DNA from: Sinohyriopsis cumingii
Taxonomy: Eukaryota; Mollusca; Bivalvia; Unionida; Unionidae
Direction: 5' to 3'
Length of the DNA stretch: 64,000 nucleotides
Assembly (NCBI GenBank): GCA_028554795.2
Contig: CM068829.1
Span: forward strand, 130,526,016 to 130,590,015
The notes below the pieces were generated by a model. That model saw nothing but the letters and a program-made list of their open reading frames with translations. It made no database searches and had not been told where the DNA came from. Shown one piece after another: positions 1 through 12,049 of this stretch. The position numbers and the translations under genes were made by a program. Numbering within the stretch: position 1 is the stretch's first letter; every line of letters begins with the position of its first letter.

Positions 1-161
1 TTTTCATAGTTTTCTGTAATTATAGCATGTAATATATAGACTACTCTTTTTATGCTCAGATTTTACACTTTTTTTGCCATTTATACTATTGATAATTACA
101 CTTATATCTCTCTTGGGGGTTGGCATATGTGAACATACAACAAAGCATTTCTGGTTCACAT

Positions 162-296
162 TTAATACAATTTCCTTTTGATCAGGTACCTGGATAACCG
201 ATCATTAGGATCAACGTGTACCTGGTAGAAGTCTCCTACAATTTCAACATCTCTATATGAGAGATTCCATTTTTGCAAAGACTGCCCTTTTCTCCG
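162..296 (-). CDS. Candidate last exon of an unidentified gene
   Basis: Read on the minus strand, a pyrimidine-rich CTTTCTAG acceptor (AG at 297-298) opens a 44-codon frame beginning RRKGQSLQKW and continuing through VEIVGDFYQVHVDPNDRLSR to a TAA at 162-164. The amino-acid composition is protein-like and the frame is in phase 0 with the exon at 570-877. A weaker GTACCT donor at about 184-189 could instead make this an internal exon. I do not recognise the protein family. The evidence is only splice phase agreement and composition, so it could still be chance. Confidence 0.4.
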   Translation of the reverse strand, partial: RRKGQSLQKWNLSYRDVEIVGDFYQVHVDPNDRLSRYLIKRKLY

Positions 297-569
297 CTAG
301 AAAGAGAACACTTGAAAATCTAGATTAATCTGATTAATTTGTACCAGTATTTTCATTTTTATTAGAATAAAGCATCACTTTACATCACTGTTGTTGTATG
401 TTTGGTTCTTGTTGAAACTTTAATCACCAGTGGTTGGGAATAGCTACCTCATACAGATGGAAAACTGACATAATGGATGTAATCACTGAAAACAGTACAA
501 TCTGTGAACATAGTAATCTAAAACATGGACTTTTGTGAGCACAAGGCAGAAGGAAGGTGGTCCCTTTAC

Positions 570-877
570 CTCCTTCAGAAGATTTAAATAATCTATTTTT
601 CCATGCTGACATTGCAAAAACCATACAAGCCTATGTAGAGATGAAATAACAAAGGTACTGTTGCTTTGTCGTGGGTCTTTTAAAGATGTTTTTCTTTTCC
701 AACTTTTGAAAAATTATGGCTTCCAATTTACTGAATACAAGAACATGTACTGTATCTTCATTGCTCAAGGTTACTGCTTGTCCGTATTTGTAACCACCAC
801 TTGCAAGTAAATAAATGAGGAACATCCCTCTTGCTAAATAAGCATCACACTTTGATGTTTCTTTTCTTCTTTTTCAT
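570..877 (-). CDS. Candidate exon of the same unidentified gene, frame-broken
   Basis: Minus strand, between a CTAG acceptor at 878-881 and a good GTAAAG donor at 564-569. Two frames in succession look coding: first CDAYLARGMFLIYLLASGG and following residues (about 850-690), then DPRQSNSTFVISSLHRLVWF (about 680-620) up to the donor. They join only if one A is lost or gained in the A4 or A5 run (695-698 or 689-693). A second slip may be needed in the A-runs near 862-874. Upstream of 877 another open stretch extends to about 1,030. The breaks may be assembly indels in homopolymers, or real decay. The function is not recognised. Confidence 0.38.
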
Positions 878-1030
878 CTAGCACATTGTAGATAATAAAG
901 AAAAAGATATGAACATTCCTTAGTGTTCTTGGAGCGTTTATTTGTTCCTCAGTTCTAAGTTGGGTCTCTTCCCCCGCTCTCTTTTGTGCACCTTCTTCCT
1001 TATCATTCATTAACCTCTCTCTGTGGAAAA

Positions 1031-4000
1031 CTGCACAAGTTTAATTAGATGGTGATGATGATTAACATGAAATTATATTTATAAACAACATAAAGAACTA
1101 TGGACAAAAAAAATGTAATCATAATCACTACTGCATAAATTTATCTTAATCAGCTGAATTTAACATTAGAAATAATCAGCTGAATTTAACATTAAACATT
1201 TTCAGCATATGCTTTAGTAATACTCTCAATGTTCCCTGACTGCCTAGCTCTCATCAATTAAAGACTTCATTGTTTAAACAAAATCAAAAATATATCCATG
1301 CCTTTTAAGTTTGTGATTCTACTTATGTTTGTAGAATTTTTCACTGTGTGTTTGCGTATGGGAATGAATGTATGCATGTAAAAGTGTCCTTCTCGCATCA
1401 CGTATCTTTCGCTTTATGATTCAAATCATTTTGTACAGTCAACTACGTAGTAAGCCTCCTTGAATTGAAATTTCACTGTTGACACAATATGTTACATCAG
1501 ACATGATTTTCCTTTCTGATAAAAATAAACAATTAGGATTAACTTAAAAGATACTATAGTGATCTAATTTGCATCACAAATAGTGCTAACCACACCGGAC
1601 TTCTTTCAATGTTTAACATGATGAATTGGTTTCCTCAATCATCAAAATAAGATAGTGAAAATCAAGAGAGATTTGCTTAGATATCTATTTAAAACTTTTA
1701 ATCTTAAAAGGTCAATCGCATAGTGAAAAAATACTGTACTAGACATTATCTGCATCTCCCATATATTGGGAAAACAGTCTGAATGGGGCACAAATCTTAT
1801 TCGTCAAATTTAATGGTGCTCTTTTAAAACCAAAGCTTTGTGAGTAATCTTGCTATTTGTCACTGAAAATGACAGAAAGGTTTCACAGCAGATGATGTTG
1901 TATATATTATTTGAAAAAATATTACTTTTCTTGAGAGAAAAGAAAAGAATATACTTCAGCTTGAAATAAAATCACTGCCTCCATCCAACAAAATTATAAG
2001 GCTAGTACCTTACAGAAGATGAATTTGCTATGTCTATTTTAATTGCTGAACAAGTTGTAATATGAAAGCTCTCATTACAGTAGGATGACTAAGCTTATAC
2101 TATAGTTGTTACTGAAAGACATTGTGCTGGCATTAGAGTGCCAACTGATAAAAACAGGAAGCATTAATACTGATGCCTTTTGTAGCAACACTATTGCTAT
2201 AATAAGCAAAGAAACAGTGGGATACCAAACCATAGGCAAAATACTTGTCGGAGAGATCAGTAAACAAAAAAGACATTTACTCAACAAACAAGAAAATATT
2301 TAGTGGACTTGTGTCAAATTTGGATAAAAAAAACTGAGCTCCTTACAACAGTTACTGTAGGATGATTTACATCATTACATAGGAATACATATACTTAACA
2401 CGTGCAGATACACTAGTACAAAACTAAAACATGATATGTCTAGGTTGTTTGTTTTATTGTTTTTCTAATCTAAAATATGGTTTTGTACTCCGAAACCCAC
2501 TGACATGATCATGTTCAAGAAAAAACAATTTTCAGTAATCTTCAGGAAAAAACAAAGCACCACCACTTTCTGTATATCCCAGTTACATGTAGCATGTATA
2601 AATGGTAGACAGTTATGACTGGTGCTGAAGTAAAACTATCCTTTGGGCAGTTTAAATAGTGGCAATTGAAGGCAAAAAGGTCAGGGTAGAAACCACCCTT
2701 TCACAGATTACATAACTGACTGACAATAGCTAGTAAAAATTATTTGAAGGCTGCAATGGCTGAGCCCATTGTGCTAATTTTGCATAGGTAGGACCAGGAA
2801 GTGGAACAACCCATTTTAGCAAAGGAACCAGATGCTAGATAGTGTACAAGAACAAAACTTATTACATATCATTACCTTGAATGAGAATGTTTAAGCCAAA
2901 TGTATTTTATTTTTGACAAGTTTCTGAACACAGGCAACATTTCTTTGAAGTCAGATTTCACTGCATAGAGAGCATGATCATTTCAGTTATCGGAACAGTG
3001 CTCAAGTGTAATTCCTTTTTGAGCATTCAATAGCTTCATTTAAAAGTAACATTAATTATTAAATGGATGTTCTTGTCTTATAAATTGACTGATTTCAAGC
3101 TACCATACATTAATAGTTCTTCATTCTTAACCATGAAATTGGGTGGGGTATTTTTTGCATGTGCATTGCAAAACCATTCAAAAATTGTACAAATATTGGT
3201 TGGCATTTAAAATCAGTCTCCTTCCATTTACTCCATTTTCTTACTGCTGCAAAATAATCTTCTTATCTGTTACGATATTAGTTTGAGTCTTTCCAGTATT
3301 AAATGTCAGGGCTAGAACTCTTGAATTCATCCACTGATGTTGAGACAAATAAGTTCCCATTTAAATGATGACATGTTAAAGTTCTGTGATGATATATTCA
3401 TATGTTGCTAATTGTACTGCAATTTAATCAGGCAGATAAAACTTCTGTAGAGTAGACAAAATGCACTGTTTATAAAGGAAGTGATGCATGTACTGTCACA
3501 TGATTTTGTCTTTTTATTTTGCAAGGTATGATTTCGTTAAAGGTTCATCTCATTTTATGTGACTTCACACAACTATATTTAGTCTATATTAACCAAGTCA
3601 TCAAAGAGAAGAAATCAACATCTGTGATAAGCCCAGAATGCTGTCACAACATTGCTGAGCCCATTTCCTGTAAATGCTGGTGCTTAAAGATAATGTACTT
3701 TAGACAATACTTATCTTAGTCATGAAAACCTAACATCTGAAAACAGACATCAAAAAAGATAATCAGATTACTTACCTTTACCTAGGAACTAAATATTGGT
3801 TTTCAATTTGTATTAGATAAAATGTTGCCACTTGTGAGGGGTAAATGTTCAATTTTCAGCCTAAAATCCACCTAAGAGGGTGGCTACCCATGCAGCGGAC
3901 TTTGTGGATAAAAATGTAGGTGTTAAAAAAAAAATGGCTGCATAGAGCAGGTGGCTACTGGTGTGGGTCACTGTATACGATGGGGACAAATGCGCTTGAA

Positions 4001-4069
4001 AAGTTGCAATGTCTGGTCTGTCCAAATTATTCAAAATTTTGGCACTTCTAGGGATAAAGCAAACTTTAT
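1031..4069. other. No supported gene
   Basis: AT-rich sequence. Short open frames occur on both strands (for example 2,106-2,303 plus and 3,519-3,719 plus), but none shows a recognisable family or a consistent pair of splice sites. If the SPCS3 exon at 7.3 kb belongs to an intact gene, this stretch would lie in its first intron. Confidence 0.5.
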
Positions 4070-5404
4070 CAGGGATGGTCCTGGCGTTTAAAAAGCTGTC
4101 ACAAAAAAAATCGCCAACCTCAATATTTTGTCGCCAATTTTCAAAAAGTGTCGCCAAAACAAGTAGTGTACATTTTTCCACGTGTTAATTTAGTCTATTA
4201 ATGTAACAGGCAATGAAAATTACAAAAGATGGGTTAGTTAATACTTTAATTACAACAAGCATTAACAAAATGTTACAAAGTGTTACATGAAGATCCGTCG
4301 CAATTTTAGGGCTGCCCACTTGTTGAATGCAGTTTCAAAGTCTAATTTTTCACATCTGTACATGCTGATTCTCATTAACTTCTCGAGAGATGAGATGCAG
4401 AGCTTATTTCTGATGTCAGTTTTTATGAGGTTCATCATACTGAATTCACGTTCACAGTCTACAGTGCTGACAGGTGACACTAGTAGTCTCTCAGCAGCCC
4501 CCCCCCCCCGGCTAGCTTCACAAAGCTTGTAGCGAGTTGCTTCCTAACTCCCAAGAATGATCACTGAATGCTGCATAAATTTTCTCGACAAGAAAAATAG
4601 GATCTCCATTCCCACGAATGAAACGTACACGAGTCAACACCTGGCAATACTGGACCATATATATAAGCATAAATTCACACCCAATTTAGGGATTCTTTCA
4701 CTCCTGTATTTTGAGAAATAAATAATTATTATTAATTATGCAAAACTGTTTTTTTTTGTTTTTTTTTTTTTTGCTATTTCTTGTTGCGGAGTTTAAGTCT
4801 CTGCAGCCGTAACACGGGACTGATGGCAAAAGGAAAAGATCAATGAGTAAAATGCTGCACTGGCGACAGATGTAATTGTGATTGAGATTTTTTCCATTTG
4901 CTTTGTATTTATACACAGTAGTTGGTACTTCAAAGGATATCAGTTTTCTATGAAGGTTCAGCAAAACTATTGTATTGGTATATGTATAAAAAAAACAAGG
5001 ATTAGCCATACAATTAATTGTATCTGTTCTATTCGCATCTTCAGAAGTCGGTCAGTTGTAGGTATAGTGCGGTAGCATGATTGACTGTATCGCAGCATAC
5101 AGTCCTCAGCCCAGATGTCAGCATAAGCAGATTATGATGTAACAATGCACTGTAAAGATGGGGTTGTCAATAAGAACAAAGGATCGTTTGTGTAACAGAT
5201 TGATTCCAATGCATTGCTTAGTCAAGTTTGTGGCTTCCTTTCATTCTGCCTTTTAATTTATCCAGTCCAAATCCATGATTGTATGTACAAATTAAATAAC
5301 CAAAAAGTATGTCGCCAAAAAAAACACCAGATGGGATATTTTTGTCGCCAATAAGGAAAAAAAATCGCAATTTGCGACATTGGCGAAGCCTAGGACGATC
5401 CCTG
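4070..5404 (-). mobile_element. hAT-type DNA transposon, decayed copy
   Basis: The two ends are inverted copies of CAGGGATSGTCCT: plus strand from 4,070 and minus strand from 5,404. Each end abuts a direct repeat CTTTAT (4,064-4,069 and 5,405-5,410), a plausible target-site duplication, although hAT elements normally make 8 bp. Subterminal TCGCCA motifs recur near both ends (about 4,110-4,160 and 5,310-5,385), as is common in hAT elements. The interior holds a transposase C-terminal remnant on the minus strand. At about 1.33 kb it is shorter than an autonomous hAT, so it is a deleted or non-autonomous derivative. Confidence 0.7.
4283..4506 (-). pseudogene. hAT transposase C-terminal dimerisation domain remnant
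   Basis: The minus-strand frame reads AAERLLVSPVSTVDCEREFS, then MMNLIKTDIRNKL and LEKLMRISMY, and ends shortly after FNKWAALKLRR. This matches the hAT C-terminal dimerisation signature (S-x-x-x-x-E-R-x-F-S, then the NxIKTxxRNxL and LMRIS blocks) of ZNF862/KIAA1586-like hAT proteins. Just upstream, a run of 13 C (G on the coding strand) near 4,500 breaks the frame. A further piece containing VRFIRGNGDPIFLVEKIY (about 4,560-4,640) looks like the preceding part of the same protein in another frame. The product is not functional. Confidence 0.72.
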
Positions 5405-5410
5405 CTTTAT

Positions 5411-6104
5411 GAATGTATGTTTTGGAATCTGGAATACTATACCTTTGTCTTCCAATAATATGGAATCTGCTGGAGGACAAAATGACCATTTGAACCAGTT
5501 TCCAATTTTACAGAACATGCAAAGAGTTGCATAACACAAGTAGCATATGGATTACACCTATTACATATCTCTATTTTACAATTTCTTTTTTTATATATTA
5601 AAAGATAAAAATGCTCTTACTTTATATGATAAGTTGTTCTCTTCCTTTTTATCTTCTGACATTACTGGTGGCAGAGACCAAATGTGCAAAGCAGGATTTG
5701 TGCTGGGGCATCTAAATTATGACTGCTGACATATGCATGGAAAGAAGCACATTTCGATTTAAGGCAGTGAGTGTAAAATTACAGCTATTCGATACCTTAT
5801 CAAAAATGTGCATTGAAACAATATAAAAAATAAAACAAACACATGTAAAAGCTAATATTTAATTACCAGATTACAGTATTGGCCTTGATTTATCAAATGC
5901 CAGTAGCTGTGTTAATCTCTAGGAATGAAATGCTGTAAGAAAATGTAGCATCATCCTACAAGGCTCATTTTTCATTGTGGATTTAAATTCGTGGTTCAGG
6001 GCAACAATGAACATTGATCCCCCATGAAATCTGATGATGCAACAGTAATAGGCTTCATTAATTAGAACAAAAATGAAAACCATTTGTTAAACATTAATCC
6101 TTAC
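5411..6104. other. No supported gene
   Basis: AT-rich spacer between the hAT remnant and the candidate exon at 6,105. I see no family match or repeat structure here. Confidence 0.4.
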
Positions 6105-6278
6105 CACAAAATTCTCATCATCAGGGGTTAAACACAACAATTCCACTGCAGGATATTGTGTTGATAAGTCAATCATCTCAATGTCAATTTCTGAATCAAA
6201 TGAACTAAATGGTGGTTGTGTAGATCTTTGTGAGAATGAGATTGGACTTGAGGAGCACTTTTTTTGGCATGTTTGCAT
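6105..6278 (-). CDS. Possible first coding exon, unidentified
   Basis: Minus strand: an ATG at 6,278-6,276 opens 58 codons (MQTCQKKCSSSPISF onward, with acidic SFDSEIDIEMIDLS and ending TPDDENFV), followed directly by a consensus-like GTAAGG donor at 6,099-6,104. The composition is polar and protein-like, with an in-frame stop upstream of the ATG. It could be the first coding exon of the unidentified minus-strand gene at 162-877, but no linking exon was found. I cannot name the product. Confidence 0.25.
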
Positions 6279-7292
6279 TTTCAGGTATCAGCAACTGCCA
6301 ATATGATCTTTATAATTAATTTAATTAATTAAATTTAAAATATTTGATTATACTGCAACTACCTGTTTACCCATCAATAAAATTTTGCACAGGAATTAAA
6401 GTCAACAGCACCGGAAGTAGGACAGAGTTGTGCAGTGAAGTAATTTGGTGATAACTTTTTGGAGAGGTTAGGATAGAGGATATTTTGGACCAAGGTTTGC
6501 TTTAAACTGCTCTATTTTGGTCAAACTAAAATATGTTATACATGCTGACAAATGTTTGAATTTAATTAAAAATGTTGTGTTAAGTTCTATTGCGTAGGAA
6601 TAGGGTATGAATGTGTTAAAGTTTGCTCTTATTAAAATTTATTAAAATTATATAAAATACAATTTTTGGGTAACGTTTTAATGTACTACTCTATGCTCAA
6701 AGGTAATGATTGGTTGCCTCATTGCAGGGTTTCCTTCTGATTTAGTATTCTTCGGAATTTTTTTTAGTCTTGTGGGTTTTCTGATTCTCCAATATGGCGG
6801 CCTAAATTCCCGAAAAAAATTAGCGTCGTCACTTTTTTTTTTATCTGCGCATTTAACGTTTGTACCGCCGTAAATAATACATAAAGTGCATGGTAATTAA
6901 ATTATATGTTTATATGTTTCAATTTACTCCATTTCAGACATTTAATGTTGAACAATACTTATAAAACATAGATAAAACAGCGTAGTTTGCATTGTAGCAT
7001 ATACAAATGGGCATTGCGAAGAAACCGTTGAAATAGCTAGCAATGGCTCAAAGAAACATGGAATTTGCTTACTGACTGCATACAAAAGTCAGTCGAAATA
7101 AATTTATTAATGACTAGCGAGTAGGCCCCTTTGTCCGCCAGATAAAAATGCTGACGCCCCTGCACAATGCGTACCAAAACACCGTTGGTCTCTGCCTCCA
7201 GGAATGTCAGATAAAAGACTAAATAACAACTTCGTCTACTTAAACAACAGCTGTTTGCTAAGCCGGTACTGAAGCAAAAAGTTTTGACTTAC

Positions 7293-7435
7293 ACAATTAT
7301 CTTTCCTGTATTGATTGAAACTAGCGTCTTGTGGTCATTAAATACAGTAGATAAGAAACATAAAAATGTCAATCCTGCCATCACGCTGAGCGTGAAGGCA
7401 AAAATTGTATTCAAACGAGACAGAAATGTGTTCAT
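7293..7435 (-). CDS. SPCS3: Signal peptidase complex subunit 3, first coding exon
   Basis: Minus strand: ATG at 7,435-7,433 in good context (A at -3) encodes 47 residues plus 2 nt, starting MNTFLSRLNTIFAFTLSVMA and continuing GLTFLCFLSTVFNDHK. This is the conserved N-terminus of SPCS3/SPC22-23: a short cytosolic tip, one membrane-spanning helix (about residues 11-31) and the start of the lumenal domain. SPCS3 is an essential single-pass ER subunit of the complex that cleaves signal peptides. A strong GTAAGT donor follows at 7,287-7,292 in phase 2. The lumenal exons were not found between 7,292 and the window start, so intron 1 exceeds 7 kb or this is a detached exon copy. Confidence 0.78.
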
Positions 7436-7449
7436 TTTCTTTTCCACAT
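7432..7449 (-). promoter_or_regulatory. Short upstream ORF overlapping the SPCS3 start codon
   Basis: On the minus strand an upstream ATG (7,449-7,447) opens a five-codon frame whose TGA (7,434-7,432) overlaps the SPCS3 ATG as ATGA. The upstream ATG has a weak context (C at -3, T at +4), which would favour leaky scanning. Whether it lies in the mRNA depends on the transcription start, which cannot be seen. Confidence 0.4.
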
Positions 7450-7744
7450 CCGCAACAGGAACAGGAAATGTACTAAAAGCAGACTGGTATCTTGAAATTT
7501 ACTATATCACGAAATTTCGGTCGGGTCAAATACCTAAACTCAAACCATTGAACCTGACGAGTGCCTCGCTCAAGAAAATGACCGAGACGTATAATAAATA
7601 AATAACTAAGGCTAATTTTTTGAATAAATTCTACCTCATTGTATAGATTCCTTTGCTTCATAACAAATATGAGCCATAAATTCAAATTTGTTTTTAAGAA
7701 ATTAACCTATATGCAAGGCGGGGGGGGGGGGCTTTGATAAACTA

Positions 7745-9960
7745 TGATTTATTTAATAATAATAGTAATGAGGACTTTGTAAGCTTTACAAGCTCTAAGC
7801 GCTCTACAACATTAGACAATACCTATAACATAAAAAACATATATAATGATATTATTACAAAAAACAAACACCATGAAATTAAAAAACATTAAAAAAACAT
7901 GCTGACAATATTTAAGATACGGAACATTATTAGGTCTTTAAGTTTGTTCTTGCAGTCGAAATAATTGAGTTTTAGGAGTACTCTTGAATGGGATAACTGT
8001 GGCTTTGTGTCTAAGTTCAGTGGGCAATCCATTCTACGTTGCTGGGCCCTGGTATGCAAAACGTTGTCCATATGACTTCGTTTTCGACGTGGGAATAATG
8101 AGTATACGATTGTCAGAAGAGGAGCGTAAGTATCTTGCTGGTGTGTACACATCGATGAGGTCGGATAGGTATGTTGTCCAACAGTGAAACGTAGCACAGA
8201 AAACAATTTTTGTGTTTGATTCTGTGTCGACTGGATAGCCAGTGTAGGGTACAGAGCAGCGGGAAGGTGTGCTCTGATCGTGGTACTCTAAGTATGATCC
8301 GAGCAGCTGTGTTTTGAACTTTTTGAGGTTTCTGGAGTAGATATTGAGATGAACCAGACAGAATTTAGTTACAATAGTCCAGTCTTGAAAGTACTAATGA
8401 ACACACAAGTGTTTTAGTGGCATCAACTGAAAGATATTTGCGAATGGAGCTGATGCGTCTCAGCTCAAGATATGCAGCCTTGCATATGTTCATGACATGT
8501 TGGTGCAATGTGAGAGTACTATCCAGAGTAACACCTAGGTTTCGTACTGGATGCGTGAATTTGATGTTGGTGTTACTGATATTTATTGTTTGAGGTAAAG
8601 GATGTGACTGAGAAAGTCTTTCTGTTGTGATCAGAATGGTCTCAGTTTTATCATCATTCATCTGCAGCTTGTTACATGTCATCCATTATTTCACATCAGA
8701 AATGCACCTCTCTACACCTTGGATGGTAGCATCAACTTCAGTTGAGTGGCTAGATTTGTATATTTGGGTGTCGTCCGCATACATTTGGTGAGACACTGGA
8801 TGATGATCTATGACACTTGAAAGCGGCTGAGTGTATAGAATGAAGAGAACAGGTCCAAGAACAGACCCCTGTGGAACACCACAACATAGATCAACTGGGC
8901 TGGTGCGTATTCCATTTGCAGACACAATTTGTGTCCTGTTGACCAAGTAGGACTTGAACCACAGTAAGACTGTATCATGAATGCCAAACACATGCTGGAG
9001 GCGGTGAAGTAATGTTTCATGGTCTATTGTGCCAAATGCTGCAGACAAATCAAGGAGGGTGAGGACTGTAATATTTCCGCTACCCAAACAGAGAAAATGT
9101 CATTAGCTACTTTTAGAAGAGTAGTTTCAGTACTGTGGCAAGGCCGATATGCAGATTGCACATTGCTAAAAAGACTGTTTGAATTCAGATCAGATACAAG
9201 CTGGGATAGAACAACTATTTCTATGATATTTTTATATGAATGGGATATTACAAACTGGGCAGTAGTTCTTTAAATCGTTATGGTCGAGTGTTGATTTCTT
9301 CAGCAGAGGTTTGACATGGTAGTTTTGAAAAATGATGGGAATTCCCCGGATGAGAGAGAGGTATTAATAACAACAGTTAGTGAAGGCAATACTGGATTTA
9401 AGCACTCAAGCAGCAGTGATGTTGGAATTGGATCAAGTTGACAGATGACTTTGGTGCACTCTTCATCAGGATTGTACATACTAAAACCATAGAGACAGGT
9501 TCAAATGCTGCTAATGGTTGCCGCTCAAATTCTGTATCTCAACTGTATGGTGACGACGTGTCAGTCGAAATTGTGTTGTCAAGCTTCTCTCTAATGGTCT
9601 GTACTTTGTCGCATAAGAAATTTGCAAACACTTCCGGAAGGTCGACAAGAGAGAAGGTAGTTGGAAGTGGTGTACATTTGTACCTTGACATTAGCTTTTT
9701 AGTAATCTTGAAGAGCTTTTTCCAGCTGGAACTTCCCATGATCTTAGTAGTATAGTGGCTGATTTCGCTGCATGGACTATGTTTGTGACGTTCTTCTTAG
9801 CGGCTTCATAAATTTGCTTATGAATAGTGAGTCTGGTGGAAAGCCAAAGCCTCTCAGCTTTACGGTGGTCTCTTTGAGCAGGGCGAAGCTGGTCCCTAAC
9901 ACTGCTTTACCACCGGGAACACTTTTGAACGAACTGATACTCTGCACTTAGTGGCTGGGG
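7745..9960 (-). mobile_element. CR1/L2-like LINE, 5'-truncated and decayed
   Basis: The minus strand carries the C-terminal half of a non-LTR retrotransposon ORF2. In order from about 9,900 to 7,900 it holds a pre-RT linker (HKQIYEAAKKNV), a segment with PEVFANFLCDKVQTIREKLD, reverse-transcriptase blocks, and the C-terminal region (TRAQQRRMDCPLNLDTK). It ends in a 3' hairpin GAGCGCTTAGAGCTT and an ATT-rich tail (about 7,745-7,800). Frames are broken several times. The same 3' end occurs at 23.9 kb, 53.4 kb and 59.9 kb, so one family has inserted repeatedly. It lies between SPCS3 and PRCP. Confidence 0.85.
8365..9087 (-). pseudogene. Reverse transcriptase fragment of the CR1/L2-like LINE
   Basis: Frame 9,087-8,686 contains the RT motifs LLDLSAAFGTIDHETLLHRL (first catalytic Asp block; G replaces the usual D in AFDTIDH), GVPQGSVLGPVLFILYT and YADDTQIY. 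The catalytic YADD pair is intact. A stop at the junction separates it from 8,682-8,365, which continues with NKLQMNDDKTE, the PVRNLGVTLDSTLTLHQHV block and SRLDYCN. These blocks in this order are typical of CR1/L2-clade reverse transcriptases. Confidence 0.85.
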
Positions 9961-11550
9961 CATTTAAAGTCGGCATGAATATAAACAAACCATTTGAACA
10001 CAAGTTCTAATGAGCTTTTTACCGACATGGCATAAAAACAATAAAGACATTAAATCAAGATGAACTTCAAGACATATAATTGCAGTGTATATCACACAGC
10101 TTAAAAGCAAAGTATTTGAAAAAAAGGCCTTAATTCAAAGTGAATTTAGTGTTTAGGTAAATAAAAAAAGCCCAGTTTAGGGAGAGGCCAAAAAAAATAT
10201 GAAAAACATTCCAACTGTGTATTGATAGGTTTTACAATTTAAAGGCTTACAAAGGCAATGGATTTTAAAGCTTAAAGTTTTTTTTTTTTAAAATCTCTGG
10301 AGAAGCGGGTGTAACACATTCTGTCAGCCAGAAACGTTAATTGATATTTTTTGGTTTAGGCACTCGAATTTGTCAGTATAGCTAATAGTCACCTGGAAGT
10401 CAATTCCATCAAAGTTTATGTCCCCAAGATGTTGACTGTATTTAAAAGGCAGATCAACATGATCACCGACTGGTTGAACTGGCTACAGGACGGTCCACTC
10501 GAAAAAGCGATTTTCTTTGCTTTAACAATTATTAATGGACCGTGGCTGAATGTGACTTGGCGTCGTGCTGCTGTCCCAGCCTCGAAACGGTCTATAATGG
10601 TAACAAATAGTACTAATATTAGTACCCCTACTTTGTGGAAGGGGTACTAACATGAGCCTGTGTGTATCAACGGATTTTTTTCAGCCTAGTTTAATGTGGT
10701 TTTAACATATTCATTGCAGTTACTGAAAAAGTTCAATATTCTTCTTATTTAATACCATAACTGCTGCATCTTATTGTAGAAATACATATCGTTAATCTTC
10801 TTTATGATTTTTTTCTTCTTCTTTTGAATCGACCGCCATATTAGTTCAGATGATAACTACTTCCATTGTCAGTCTCGTTTTTTTGTGTTCCATATAAGGA
10901 TATTGTTATCTTATTTCGAAACGTAAACAGATTTATATAGTAATATGGTATGCATTGAATAACCCATCATAGAATATCCGAATATGGCATGGCAAGCTCT
11001 GTTTGTAAAACGAACTACCACGAAAATCTCGTGTTAATTGTCATGGTGGACAACGTATGGTTTGCGTAAACATTCCAACATAATTTTCTTGATAAAGGTT
11101 TACTAACTTTATCGTTAGTCAAAATTACTAAGAAACATTACTCTTCTAGGTAATAGATTTTAATCAGTCATCATTTTGTCTTTGGCAATAACATTTTTTG
11201 CTCAATTGTAAAGTACATGATCAGATCGTAGCCTCAGCCACGTTGAGGATACGATATCGTAGCTAAGCTAACAAAGTGCCACCCGGATAGTTCGCGCATG
11301 TGCTCTTCGACTAGTCTTTGTATGAGTATTGCTATGGTCTACCAGCCGCTCGACCTCGTCAGACTGAATAACTGCGTTGGCTGTACTTCCAAACGTCTGT
11401 TACCTTGTTTGTGGCTCCAGCCGGAGATACTTTTTTCCCCAAGATGTGCTGTCAGAATCAAATAAACTTTAGGCTGCCCTGTTGCAGAATCAAATCACTG
11501 ATTTTGTTTATTTTCTTTATGTCTATGTGATATTTAGGATGACTATGTAT
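9961..11550. other. No supported gene
   Basis: Intergenic sequence. It contains one perfect inverted repeat (10,620-10,649) and a locally GC-richer patch at about 11,280-11,440 that could be the remains of a retrotransposon 5' region or a regulatory sequence. No coding family was recognised. Confidence 0.4.
10620..10649. repeat. Inverted repeat with 9-bp arms
   Basis: TAGTACCCC (10,620-10,628) and GGGGTACTA (10,641-10,649) are perfect inverted copies separated by 12 nt. It could fold as a stem-loop or be a small transposon end. Its role is unknown. Confidence 0.6.
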
Positions 11551-12049
11551 GTTAATCTAAAAAAAAAAAAAACGGGGCATTACGTCCATGATGAATTTAT
11601 ACTATTATACAGAAAATGGATGGCTCAAACATACAAATGATATATGCTAACTATTGAGGACTTGCAGATATTAGACAAAGTAAGGATGTATTTTTCATAA
11701 AATTATATTGGAAGAAAATAGTTATATTGCTTACAAGATACACGTTTTACGGAGGGTAAACTTCCTTATCTTAGAGCGCAACGGGGTTATGAACGTATCT
11801 GCAGTTGTTATAGGCTAAACTTTAAAAAACTGTATTTATTCAATAACTACAGTGAACATGGTATGAAAAGATGTAAACAAAATCATGAAGGTAACTTTAC
11901 TGCATGTTATTTTTTGAAGTTGATGAAAGGAATTTTTCTTAATTAATGTATACGAGCTAAATAATGCATGATACAAATACAACACAATTCAAATAATTAT
12001 GATGGAAATATTGACAATGTATAAATTTTAGATATAAAAATATTACTAT

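Noticed and set aside
2106..2303. Plus-strand frame with LLKDIVLALECQLIKTG after a TATAG acceptor-like site
   Set aside because: It looks mildly protein-like, but the donor is weak, no partner exon was found and the family is unknown.
6726..7166. Possible small transposon bounded by CAGGGTTTCC and an inverted CAGGGGCGTC
   Set aside because: Only CAGGG matches between the ends and no target-site duplication is present at the flanks.
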